Below the pieces are notes generated by a model. The model was not told where the DNA came from, did not search any database, and was given only the letters and a program-made list of their open reading frames with translations. A program made the position numbers and the translations under genes. From an uncultured Clostridia bacterium (lineage in GTDB: Bacteria; Bacillota; Clostridia; Oscillospirales; Oscillospiraceae), in the NCBI GenBank assembly GCA_937893605.1, contig CALBGG010000059.1, positions 1 through 23,067 of the forward strand: a stretch of DNA of 23,067 nt, in the 5' to 3' direction. The first letter of the stretch is position 1, and the number at the start of each line of letters is the position of its first letter. Shown one piece after another: positions 17,056 to 23,067 of the stretch.

Positions 17056-17414
17056 TGACACCCAACGAAGTCGTTAAGATAGCCGCCAAGGCGCTTAATG
17101 ACAAAAAAGGCAAGGATATAAAAGTCCTTAAGACCGATAAGCTCACATCCCTGTGCGACTATTTCATAATCTGCACAGGTACATCTTCCACGCATATAAA
17201 AACTCTTACAGACGAGATCGACAAAGCAATGAGCGAGGCCGGCGAGCCTCCCATCCGCCGCGAGGGCTATCGCAGCGGAAGCTGGGTGCTTCTTGATTTC
17301 GGCTGCGTCGTGGCGCATGTGTTCACCGAGGAAGCGCGTGACTTCTATAATCTTGAGCACCTGTGGTCAGACGCCGAGGAGATCGAGCTCTCATCCCTTA
17401 TAGGCCCCTGCTAA
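17052..17414 (+). CDS. rsfS: Ribosome silencing factor RsfS
   Basis: RsfS binds ribosomal protein L14 on the large subunit and blocks joining with the small subunit when nutrients are scarce. The 120-residue protein fits the family length and shows DIKVLKTDKLTSLCDYFIICTG, then EGYRSGSWVLLDFG, VVAHVFTEEARDFYNLEHLW and a short acidic end. The first of two tandem ATGs overlaps the LCP stop, with GAGGA (17038-17042) nine bases upstream. The placement after nadD/yqeK and before leuS is typical of Clostridia. Confidence 0.95.
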   Translation: MMTPNEVVKIAAKALNDKKGKDIKVLKTDKLTSLCDYFIICTGTSSTHIKTLTDEIDKAMSEAGEPPIRREGYRSGSWVLLDFGCVVAHVFTEEARDFYNLEHLWSDAEEIELSSLIGPC

Positions 17415-17459
17415 GGGGCGTTCTGACAAAAATATAAACTATAAGGGAGTAATTTTAAA

Positions 17460-19880
17460 ATGAAATACGATTTCACAGCAATTGAAAAGAAATGGCAGAA
17501 AATCTGGGAAGAGACCAAGCCCTACGCGGCAATCACCGGTGATACCACGCGCCCCAAGTTTTACGGACTTATCGAGTTCCCATATCCCTCCGGCCAGGGA
17601 CTGCACGTCGGCCATCCGAGACCGTTCACGGCGCTCGATATAGTCTGCCGCAAGAAGAGAATGGACGGGTATAACGTTCTGTATCCCATCGGCTTTGACG
17701 CTTTCGGCCTGCCGACGGAAAACTACGCCATAAAGACCCACATCCACCCTGCAAAGGTCACTGCCGATAACATAAAGACCTTCACCTCGCAGCTGAAAAT
17801 GCTCGGCTACGGCTTTGACTGGGACAGAGTTATTGACACAACAGATCCCAAGTACTATAAGTGGACGCAGTGGATATTCCTCCAGATGTACAAGCACGGC
17901 CTTGCATACAAGGCCACCATGCCCGTTAACTGGTGCACCTCCTGCAAGTGCGTTCTCGCAAACGAGGAGGTTGTCGACGGTGTGTGCGAGCGCTGCGGCA
18001 GCGAGGTCATCCGCAAGGAAAAAAGCCAGTGGATGCTGCGCATAACCAAGTACGCTCAGCGCCTTATAGACGATCTTGACGATGTCGATTACATTGAGCG
18101 CGTCAAGATTCAGCAGCGCAACTGGATCGGCCGCTCCACCGGCGCCGAGGTCACATTCAAGACCAACATCGGCGGTGAGGTCACCGTTTATACCACCCGT
18201 GCCGATACTCTGTTCGGTACTACGTACATGGTCATTTCTCCCGAGCACCCGATGCTCGAGGAGTGGAAGGATAAAATAAATAACTGGGACGAGGTCGAAG
18301 CATACCGAAAGGAAGCCGCGAGAAAGTCCGATTTTGAGCGCGGCGAGCTCAATAAGGACAAGACCGGCGTCCGACTCGATGGTATTGAGGTCGAAAATCC
18401 CGTAACTCATAAGATGCTCCCGATGTTCGTCTCCGATTATGTCCTCATGGGCTACGGCACCGGTATCGTCATGGGCGTTCCGGGTCACGATCAGCGCGAC
18501 TGGGAGTTTGCGACCAAGTTTGGCCTGCCCATTGTCGAGGTCGTCGCCGGCGGCGATATCACCAAGGAGGCTTTCGTCGCAAAGGACGACAGTGCCGTAA
18601 TGATAAACTCCGGCTTCCTTAACGGCATGACCGTAAAAGAAGCTATCCCCGCGATGAAGAAATACGTCGTCGAGCAGGGAATAGGCAAGGAAAAGGTCAA
18701 CTATAAGCTGCGCGACTGGGTATTCTCCCGCCAGCGCTACTGGGGCGAGCCCATCCCGATGGTGAACTGCCCGAAGTGCGGCTGGGTGCCCGTCCCAGAG
18801 GATGAGCTCCCGCTGCTCCTGCCCGATGTCGAAAACTACGAGCCGACCGATAACGGCGAGTCTCCAATCGCAAAGATGCGCGATTGGGTCGAGACGACCT
18901 GCCCGAAGTGCGGCGGAAAAGCAGAGCGCGAGACCGACACGATGCCCAACTGGGCAGGCTCGAGCTGGTACTGGCTGCGCTATATGGATCCGCACGACGA
19001 TAAGGCGCTCGTTTCCAAGGAAGCGGTCGATTACTGGAGCCCTGTTGATTGGTATAACGGCGGCATGGAGCATACCACGCTGCACCTGCTCTATTCCCGC
19101 TTTTGGCACAAGTTCCTGTATGATATCGGCGTTGTTCCGACCAAGGAGCCGTTTGCAAAGCGTACGAGCCACGGCATGATCCTCGGCGAGGGCGGCGAGA
19201 AGATGAGTAAATCCCGCGGCAACGTCGTTAACCCGAATGATATAGTAAACCAGTACGGCGCCGACACGCTGCGCATGCATATCATGTTCATCGGCGATTT
19301 TGAAAAGGCCGTTTCCTGGTCGAACGAGGCCGTCAAGGGCTCGAAGCGCTTCCTCGACCGCTGCTGGAACCTCATGGAGCTGGCAAAGGACGATGAAAAC
19401 TACTCGGCCAAGAACGAAACTATTATCAATAAGACGATCAAGAAGGTCGGCTCGGATATCTATGAGCTCAAGATGAACACCGCCATCGCGGCTCTCATGA
19501 CCATGGTAAACGAGTTCTACGCAAACGGCTGCACCAGAGGCGAGGTCAAGACCCTCATCCTCCTGCTCAGCCCCTTCGCGCCGCATATTGCGGAGGAGAT
19601 GTGGGAGCTCATGGGCTATGCCGCGAAAGAGGGCAGGATGGCCATGCAGATGCGCTGGCCGGAGTATGACGAGGCCAAGACCGTCGACGCGACCCGCGAG
19701 ATGGCCGTCCAGGTTAACGGCAAGCTCAAGACCACCATCACCGTTCCGTCCGATTCCGAGGACAGCGTCATTGTAGAGACTGCCTGTGCCGACGAAAAGG
19801 TCAAGCGCCTGATGGAAGGTAAGCAGCTCGTTAAGACTATCGTCGTAAAGAATAAACTTATCAATCTTATCATAAAGTAA
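17460..19880 (+). CDS. leuS: Leucyl-tRNA synthetase
   Basis: This class I synthetase charges tRNA-Leu. The 806 residues match the B. subtilis-type length (804). The HIGH-type motif is HVGH (49-52) and the KMSKS loop is at 581-585 (EKMSKSRGNVVNP). A zinc-knuckle insertion has Cys159/Cys162 and Cys176/Cys179, and a second pair of CxxC motifs occurs at CPKCGW and CPKCGG. The editing domain keeps TTRADTLFGTTY and VPGHDQRDWEFA, so proofreading is probably active. The C-terminal anticodon-binding and tRNA-contact regions are complete. The motif after HVGH reads PRPFTALDI rather than the common PEGYTATDI, so this is a divergent bacterial branch. AAGGGAG (17443-17449) lies ten bases before the ATG. 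The 45-base gap from rsfS leaves no room for a T-box leader, so the gene appears to be read from the upstream operon. Confidence 0.97.
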   Translation: MKYDFTAIEKKWQKIWEETKPYAAITGDTTRPKFYGLIEFPYPSGQGLHVGHPRPFTALDIVCRKKRMDGYNVLYPIGFDAFGLPTENYAIKTHIHPAKVTADNIKTFTSQLKMLGYGFDWDRVIDTTDPKYYKWTQWIFLQMYKHGLAYKATMPVNWCTSCKCVLANEEVVDGVCERCGSEVIRKEKSQWMLRITKYAQRLIDDLDDVDYIERVKIQQRNWIGRSTGAEVTFKTNIGGEVTVYTTRADTLFGTTYMVISPEHPMLEEWKDKINNWDEVEAYRKEAARKSDFERGELNKDKTGVRLDGIEVENPVTHKMLPMFVSDYVLMGYGTGIVMGVPGHDQRDWEFATKFGLPIVEVVAGGDITKEAFVAKDDSAVMINSGFLNGMTVKEAIPAMKKYVVEQGIGKEKVNYKLRDWVFSRQRYWGEPIPMVNCPKCGWVPVPEDELPLLLPDVENYEPTDNGESPIAKMRDWVETTCPKCGGKAERETDTMPNWAGSSWYWLRYMDPHDDKALVSKEAVDYWSPVDWYNGGMEHTTLHLLYSRFWHKFLYDIGVVPTKEPFAKRTSHGMILGEGGEKMSKSRGNVVNPNDIVNQYGADTLRMHIMFIGDFEKAVSWSNEAVKGSKRFLDRCWNLMELAKDDENYSAKNETIINKTIKKVGSDIYELKMNTAIAALMTMVNEFYANGCTRGEVKTLILLLSPFAPHIAEEMWELMGYAAKEGRMAMQMRWPEYDEAKTVDATREMAVQVNGKLKTTITVPSDSEDSVIVETACADEKVKRLMEGKQLVKTIVVKNKLINLIIK

Positions 19881-19883
19881 AGG

Positions 19884-19912
19884 TTGACATTGTGCCCCGA
19901 TGTGAGTATAAT
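19884..19912 (+). promoter_or_regulatory. Consensus sigma-A promoter of rpsU
   Basis: TTGACA (19884-19889) and TATAAT (19907-19912) are both perfect boxes with the ideal 17-base spacer. Transcription should begin near 19919, giving a leader of about 60 bases before the rpsU ATG. This is the strongest-looking promoter in the window and fits a highly expressed ribosomal protein. Confidence 0.9.
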
Positions 19913-19920
19913 ATCATACG

Positions 19921-19944
19921 TTAAGCCATGAATTTGGCCCTTAA
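19921..19944 (+). other. Hairpin in the rpsU leader
   Basis: TTAAGCC and GGCCCTTAA can pair into a stem of seven base pairs with a two-base bulge and an eight-base loop. The loop contains an ATG (19928). It lies at the very 5' end of the predicted transcript and could stabilise the RNA or regulate it. The evidence is base pairing only. Confidence 0.35.
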
Positions 19945-19979
19945 AGCGTCGAAAGGCGTATATGGAGGGAGTGAAATAA

Positions 19980-20165
19980 ATGTCTGAAGTCTATGTCAAG
20001 GAGAACGAATCTCTGGACAATGCTCTTAAAAGATTTAAGCGCAGCTGTGCCAAGGCCGGAGTACTGGCTGACCTGAGAAAGAAGGAGTACTACCAGAGCC
20101 CCAGCGTCAAGCGCCGCAAAAAGAGCGAGGCAGCACGCAAGAACAAGAATAAGCGTTATTACTAA
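19980..20165 (+). CDS. rpsU: Small ribosomal subunit protein bS21
   Basis: The 61-residue, strongly basic protein has the bS21 pattern: a short N-terminal strand (SEVYVKENESLDNALKRF), KRSCAKAGVLADLRKKEYY in the middle and a Lys/Arg tail (KRRKKSEAARKNKNKRYY). bS21 sits on the 30S platform near the anti-Shine-Dalgarno sequence and helps start translation. GGAGGGAG (19964-19971) is eight bases before the ATG. The gene has its own consensus promoter and terminator. The yqeY gene that often shares its operon in Firmicutes is not present. Confidence 0.97.
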   Translation: MSEVYVKENESLDNALKRFKRSCAKAGVLADLRKKEYYQSPSVKRRKKSEAARKNKNKRYY

Positions 20166-20175
20166 TGACGCAAGT

Positions 20176-20208
20176 AAAATTCCGCATCTTTCGATGCGGA
20201 ATTTTTTT
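20176..20208 (+). terminator. Rho-independent terminator of rpsU
   Basis: A 13-base-pair perfect stem (AAAATTCCGCATC / GATGCGGAATTTT) with a TTTC loop is followed by T residues to 20208. It starts about ten bases after the rpsU stop and isolates rpsU from the downstream cassette. Confidence 0.95.
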
Positions 20209-20225
20209 ATGCCCAGACAGCTTTT

Positions 20226-20244
20226 TTGACCGGTCAACAGACCG
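20226..20244. promoter_or_regulatory. Nested palindromes, candidate operator for the HTH cassette
   Basis: TTGACCGGTCAA (20226-20237) is a perfect 12-base palindrome. It overlaps a second inverted repeat, CGGTC-AACA-GACCG (20231-20244), so the half-site GACCG/CGGTC occurs three times in 19 bases. It lies just upstream of the -35 box at 20249. A binding site for the HTH protein encoded next is the obvious hypothesis, but this is inference. Confidence 0.5.
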
Positions 20245-20248
20245 TTTA

Positions 20249-20278
20249 TTGACAAATTAGCATATCTTACTATATAGT
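20249..20278 (+). promoter_or_regulatory. Promoter of the membrane HTH cassette
   Basis: TTGACA (20249-20254) is a perfect -35 box; TATAGT (20273-20278, spacer 18) or TATATA (20271-20276, spacer 16) serves as -10. RNA would start around 20285, only a few bases before the ribosome binding site at 20288-20294, so the leader is very short. Confidence 0.7.
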
Positions 20279-20301
20279 GAAAGCGTAAAGGAGGTGTGCT
20301 C

Positions 20302-21006
20302 GTGGTGGAAATAAACAAAACGGGGAGGCTTATAGAGCAGATGCGCAGGGAAAAGAACATGACGCAGGCGGAGCTTGCCGACGCTGTAGGCGTATCGAAG
20401 CAGGCCGTTTCAAACTGGGAACGAGGTAAGCGGTTTCCCGACGTTTCACTCATAGAGGCTCTTTCCGAAACGCTCGGCGTGAGCGCGGCGGAGCTTATTA
20501 AGGGCGAGCGCATACCCGAATCGAACGTCAAAGAGCCCGAGGTCACGCAGCTTGTATTCGACGCGCTGAAGGTGCACAAGCGCGAGCTTGACCGCCGCTG
20601 GAGGCTCATAACGCTCATCTTCGTCGCGCTGACCGCCATGCTTTGCCTCGCCTGGGATTACGCATTTTTCTTCGATAAGCTGATACTGCTCAATTTCGGA
20701 GTATGGAGCGCCTTTGCGATGCTCATAGCCGTCGTCTTCGGCTGCGCTGTCCGGTATTTCAGCGTCGATAAGGAGAGCTTTTATAAAACAGCCCTCAGCG
20801 CGATGGCGGCGTGGATAGTCTGCGAGGCATTCGCCGCGATAGGCTTTAAAAATGATCTCATGTCGGTCATCGGCCTGGTGACATTTGCCGCGGAAATGGC
20901 CTGGTATATACTCTGCGCCCTCGCCGGGGCTTGGGCGACACACGCGGTGATGAGGGGCTTTAAGCGCCCGATAGCAAAAGGGAGAGGTGAAAATGAAAGC
21001 CGATAG
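20302..21006 (+). CDS. XRE-family HTH regulator with four membrane helices
   Basis: The 234-residue protein has an N-terminal Xre/Cro-type helix-turn-helix domain (about 10-65; MTQAELADAVGVSKQAVSNW, then FPDVSLIEALSETLGVSAAEL). A short charged linker leads to four predicted membrane helices (about 101-123, 127-151, 160-182, 186-217). Charged residues at 93-101 and after 217 are on the same side as the DNA-binding domain, so both ends are cytoplasmic. Such a layout suggests a membrane-tethered regulator that senses an envelope or small-molecule signal; the ligand is unknown. The start is GTG at 20302, seven bases after AGGAGG (20289-20294). Earlier (20296) and later (20305) GTGs are alternatives. 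The 3' end overlaps the next gene by 14 bases, implying co-expression and perhaps joint function. Confidence 0.85.
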   Translation: MVEINKTGRLIEQMRREKNMTQAELADAVGVSKQAVSNWERGKRFPDVSLIEALSETLGVSAAELIKGERIPESNVKEPEVTQLVFDALKVHKRELDRRWRLITLIFVALTAMLCLAWDYAFFFDKLILLNFGVWSAFAMLIAVVFGCAVRYFSVDKESFYKTALSAMAAWIVCEAFAAIGFKNDLMSVIGLVTFAAEMAWYILCALAGAWATHAVMRGFKRPIAKGRGENESR

Positions 21007-21796
21007 CTCTGTCATAAAACCAAAGCTGAGAATTATTCTGCTGTGCACCTTGTCAGCCTATGAGCTCGTGCTGCTCGTCATAATGCTCGTCGCGGCAAAT
21101 GCCGCCGGATTTGGAACATATATTGTAGATAAGGGGTTTGTCGCGACGGTATCAACACCGCTGCTGCTTATTCTGTTCTTGTTTGCGCTTATTTATGAGA
21201 TACGCCGCTTTTTGGGCAAAAGTCAAAACAGATGGGGAAGATACGCGCTCTACGCAATTGCCGCGGTATTGATAGTCGGAAGCACGGTTTGGTATGCGTT
21301 TCACTCGCCGGTTGGCGGGAATCAGATACTCACGCCTATGCGCCAATACACCGGCGACCTGAGCGCGCCGCTTTTGGCGGATATCTCGCCCGCCGAGAAC
21401 GCAGAGCTTGAAGCGTGGATAGAGAAAGATCCCGCGGAAAACGACGGCCATGTGGTCTATAACAAAAGCGATCTTGCCGGGGAGATCATCAGCACTCAGC
21501 AGACTGTGCCGCCCTTTGTTGAGGTGCAGGAGGGCTTTACCGTCCAAGAAAACTATTACAGCACCAAGCTTTATTCCGACTGCGCAGGCGAGCGCGTGGT
21601 GCGGCTGCTCGTGGACGCGTGGGACTATCCGGCATCGCAGGAGGGTACGCTCAATAACGGTGCAGGCTATAAGCTTTCGGAAAACGACGGCCAACACCTG
21701 ATAGTTTGGCGCGGACTGAACGTTCTCGAGGTCGATTACTCCGGCGCTGCAAGCCTTGCCGAGCATTTGGCGCTTTACGCAAACGCCGTTGGCTGA
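20993..21796 (+). CDS. Three-helix membrane protein of unknown function
   Basis: I do not recognise this 267-residue protein. It has a basic N-terminus and three hydrophobic helices (about 13-38, 48-68 and 80-97). The loop between the second and third is rich in Arg/Lys (EIRRFLGKSQNRWGR). By the positive-inside rule the N-terminus is cytoplasmic and the last ~170 residues lie outside. That outer domain is acidic, contains one cysteine and shows no repeat or catalytic motif I can name. The ATG at 20993 follows GGAGAGG by five bases; a GTG at 20987 is a weaker alternative. The start is inside the HTH gene, so the two proteins are translationally coupled and may form a sensor pair. The zinc-ribbon gene starts 14 bases after the stop. 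Confidence 0.7.
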   Translation: MKADSSVIKPKLRIILLCTLSAYELVLLVIMLVAANAAGFGTYIVDKGFVATVSTPLLLILFLFALIYEIRRFLGKSQNRWGRYALYAIAAVLIVGSTVWYAFHSPVGGNQILTPMRQYTGDLSAPLLADISPAENAELEAWIEKDPAENDGHVVYNKSDLAGEIISTQQTVPPFVEVQEGFTVQENYYSTKLYSDCAGERVVRLLVDAWDYPASQEGTLNNGAGYKLSENDGQHLIVWRGLNVLEVDYSGAASLAEHLALYANAVG

Positions 21797-21809
21797 AAGG
21801 AGAACCACG

Positions 21810-22021
21810 ATGAAAATAACAGCATGTCCATTATGCGGCGGCGAGGCGGAGAGAGGCTACATTCAATCTTCGCGCCAGATAATTTGGAGCAGCGAAAAGA
21901 AAGAAGGGTTCTTTCTTCCGGTGACGAAGATATTAAGGTAACAGATGGAACTCTGAAGCCGGGTATTGCCGAGAGCTTTGTCTGCCCCAGGTGCAAAATG
22001 ATATTTACGCCGATCGAATAG
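21810..22021 (+). pseudogene. Small zinc-ribbon protein (DUF6487-like), apparently frameshifted
   Basis: From the ATG at 21810 (AAAGGAG at 21796-21802) the frame reads MKITACPLCGGEAERGYIQ and then SSRQIIWSSEKKEGFFLP before stopping at 21941. A second frame, one base back, is open from 21824 to 22021 and supplies the rest: SGDEDIKVTDGTL, then ESFVCPRCKMIFTPIE. Joined near 21905-21920, the two halves make a ~70-residue protein with two CxxC pairs, the layout of the small PF20097/DUF6487-type family as I recall it. The first CxxC is in one frame and the second in the other, so neither product alone can form the ribbon. This could be a real one-base deletion, a sequencing or assembly error, or programmed -1 frameshifting. 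No classical slippery heptamer is visible. Confidence 0.6.
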
Positions 22022-22026
22022 ATAAA

Positions 22027-22067
22027 CACCCACCTTGCGCTAAACACGCAGGGTGGGTGATTTTTAT
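22027..22067 (+). terminator. Terminator between converging units
   Basis: CACCCACCTTGCG (22027-22039) pairs with CGCAGGGTGGGTG (22047-22059), a 13-base-pair stem with one G-U pair and a seven-base loop, followed by ATTTTTAT. The strong T tract serves the plus-strand cassette. On the minus strand, the stem lies just after the mtnN stop, with a weaker T tract (TTTATC), so it may serve both directions. Confidence 0.85.
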
Positions 22068-22720
22068 ATCTCGCCGAGCACGGCACAGACGGCGTCAAAG
22101 GCCTTCTGCGCGGCAAAGGCGACGTTTTTTTCGAAGCTGCCGAGACCCGCTTCATCCTCGGTGTCCGATATAGCGCGTACACAGTTAAACGGGACATTCA
22201 TCGCGTGGCACACATGCGCTGCCGCCGCGGTCTCCATATCGCAGCAAATCGGGTCAAAGCGCTCTATTATGCTCTCGCGCCCGTCGCTTTCGATGAATAC
22301 GTCGCCCGTTACGGTGCGGCCGCAGAGCATGCCGAGGGCACGGCCTGTATCGACAACATTTTTTTCGCACAAAAAGTCCGGATCGATGCCGCTTGGATGA
22401 TATTGTGTGATAAGTTCTGGAGTAAGGTCGTGATAGATGCAGTCGGTTATCATTACGCAGTCGCCTATGTGAACGCCGCGCTTTATCGCCCCGGCAACGC
22501 CGGACATTATAACTCTGCCGACGCCGCAGTCGCGTATAAGCGATCCCGCGCCGAGTGCGGCGTTTACCTTGCCGATGCCGCAGAATACGGCGGAGATCTC
22601 GTGGCCGCATAAAACGCCGTCAGCTCGCTGCATGCCGTGCAGCATGCGCATTTCGCCGCCCAGCGCTGATTTATACGGCTCAAACTCCGGCGCACATGCG
22701 CAAAGTATACCTATCCTCAT
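22064..22720 (-). CDS. mtnN: 5'-methylthioadenosine/S-adenosylhomocysteine nucleosidase
   Basis: The enzyme splits adenine from methylthioadenosine and S-adenosylhomocysteine, recycling by-products of SAM chemistry. The 218-residue protein shows the family's MRIGIL opening with Glu12. It also has GIGKVNAALGAGSLI, SGVAGAIKRGVHIGDCV, the substrate-ribose DMETAAAAHVC (Glu163) and the catalytic ISDTEDE (Asp186). The opening CACAPEFEPY differs from the usual GAMEEEV, but the acidic residue is kept. The ATG at 22720 is preferred over an in-frame GTG at 22735 because GGGAGG lies seven bases upstream. It overlaps the stop of the upstream minus-strand gene (ATGA), so the two form an operon. Several SAM-using enzymes lie elsewhere in the window, but no direct link is shown. 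Confidence 0.92.
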   Translation of the reverse strand: MRIGILCACAPEFEPYKSALGGEMRMLHGMQRADGVLCGHEISAVFCGIGKVNAALGAGSLIRDCGVGRVIMSGVAGAIKRGVHIGDCVMITDCIYHDLTPELITQYHPSGIDPDFLCEKNVVDTGRALGMLCGRTVTGDVFIESDGRESIIERFDPICCDMETAAAAHVCHAMNVPFNCVRAISDTEDEAGLGSFEKNVAFAAQKAFDAVCAVLGEI

Positions 22721-23067
22721 TCCTCGACCTCCCACGGCAGCTCCACAACGGCGTGGTCATGCCCGACCTCGGGGAGAAACTTTTCAATAATGTCGGCGGT
22801 CCCGATTTTGAGCGTCGAGGTGTTTATACACGGATGGCAGCCGATATATTCGTCCTTCAGAAGGTCTGCGTCTATCACAAGATGCACTTTGCCCTTGTCG
22901 TTCATAAGCCCCAAAACGCTCACGGAGCCGGGTGTTATGTCCAGAAGCTCCTGCATGTGCTCGGGCGAGGCAAAGGACAGGCGCGCCGTGCCTATCTGCT
23001 TTGAGAGAAGCTTTGTCTTAAACGGCTTGTCGCCGGGCATGAGCAGAAGATAAAACTCCGTCTGCTG
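22717..23067 (-). CDS. YbaK/ProX-type prolyl-tRNA deacylase domain protein, 5' end outside window
   Basis: This minus-strand gene enters from the right edge; its last 116 residues are visible. The stretch reads QQTEFYLLLMPGDKPFKTK, followed by SKQIGTARLSFA, the hallmark ITPGSVSVLGLMNDK, and GCHPCINTSTLKI. These match the YbaK/prolyl-tRNA synthetase-associated domain, which hydrolyses mischarged Ala-tRNA-Pro in trans. Freestanding members are about 165 residues, so roughly 50 N-terminal residues are missing. An internal ATG at 23040 is not the start, since conserved sequence continues upstream of it. The TGA overlaps the mtnN start. Confidence 0.88.
   Translation of the reverse strand, partial: QQTEFYLLLMPGDKPFKTKLLSKQIGTARLSFASPEHMQELLDITPGSVSVLGLMNDKGKVHLVIDADLLKDEYIGCHPCINTSTLKIGTADIIEKFLPEVGHDHAVVELPWEVEE

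Noticed and set aside
17404..17419. GCCCC-TGCTAA-GGGGC hairpin at the rsfS stop codon, considered as a terminator before leuS
   Set aside because: The stem is only five base pairs and no T tract follows; the downstream bases are GTTCTGAC. It would not stop transcription on its own.
17415..17459. T-box riboswitch ahead of leuS
   Set aside because: Only 45 bases are available, far too short for a T-box, and no antiterminator-like element is present.
17439..19586. Long open frame of 715 codons on the minus strand opposite leuS
   Set aside because: It is the mirror of a well-supported leuS frame. Open antisense frames arise here from codon bias, and the translation shows no recognisable family. 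The same holds for the ~394-codon minus-strand frame at 5780-6964 opposite trmFO.
21900..21925. Programmed -1 frameshift heptamer in the zinc-ribbon gene
   Set aside because: No X-XXY-YYZ heptamer in the correct phase and no clear downstream hairpin were found. A simple indel is more likely, so it is listed as a probable pseudogene.
1..23067. CRISPR arrays, insertion sequences, phage genes, attachment sites, tRNA or rRNA genes
   Set aside because: No regularly spaced repeats, transposase-like frames, terminal inverted repeats or cloverleaf sequences were seen. The intergenic gaps are all under about 140 bases.

Overview
The window is about 23 kb of moderately GC-rich, gene-dense bacterial chromosome. 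Gene content and order point to a Clostridia-type Firmicute, probably near Oscillospiraceae/Ruminococcaceae. The main markers are the runs dprA-topA-trmFO, plsX-rnc-(radical SAM)-smc-ftsY and rdgB-yhbY-nadD/yqeK-LCP-rsfS-leuS, folate-dependent TrmFO, strong AGGAGG-type ribosome binding sites, and several TTG/GTG starts. The taxonomic placement is inferred from gene order and protein motifs; no marker gene was searched.

Layout. (1) 1-1311: the 3' part of a membrane-anchored phosphodiester glycosidase (NAGPA-type) gene, cut by the left edge and closed by a hairpin terminator. (2) 1374-19880: one very compact plus-strand block that reads like a single housekeeping superoperon. It holds a TrmH/SpoU rRNA/tRNA methyltransferase, dprA, topA, trmFO, plsX, rnc, an Elp3-like radical SAM gene, smc, ftsY, rdgB, yhbY, a fused nadD-yqeK gene, an LCP cell-wall ligase, rsfS and leuS. 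Most junctions are ATGA/TGATG overlaps or gaps under 15 bp; the longest gaps are 55 bp before smc and 45 bp before leuS. (3) 19884-20208: rpsU as a self-contained unit with a consensus promoter and a strong terminator. (4) 20226-22021: a small accessory cassette with its own promoter and a palindromic candidate operator. It encodes an HTH regulator carrying four membrane helices, a three-helix membrane protein with a large outward domain, and a small zinc-ribbon protein that appears frameshifted. (5) 22027-22067: a terminator shared by converging units. (6) 22064-23067, minus strand: mtnN preceded by a YbaK/ProX-type prolyl-tRNA deacylase gene that runs off the right edge.

The large block links translation (RNA methylation, TrmFO, YhbY, RsfS, LeuS), chromosome handling (TopA, Smc, DprA), the membrane and envelope (PlsX, FtsY, LCP) and nucleotide/NAD housekeeping (RdgB, NadD). 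Smc with FtsY and RNase III upstream is a classic Firmicute arrangement.

Most of the window is ordinary core genome. The points most worth a second look are an Smc whose two coiled-coil arms are shortened by similar amounts, the NadD-YqeK fusion, a consensus promoter lying almost on the TrmH-family start codon, and the membrane-tethered HTH cassette with its nested palindromes and broken zinc-ribbon gene. I saw no CRISPR array, insertion sequence, tRNA, rRNA or phage gene. No stretch longer than 300 bases lacks a gene.
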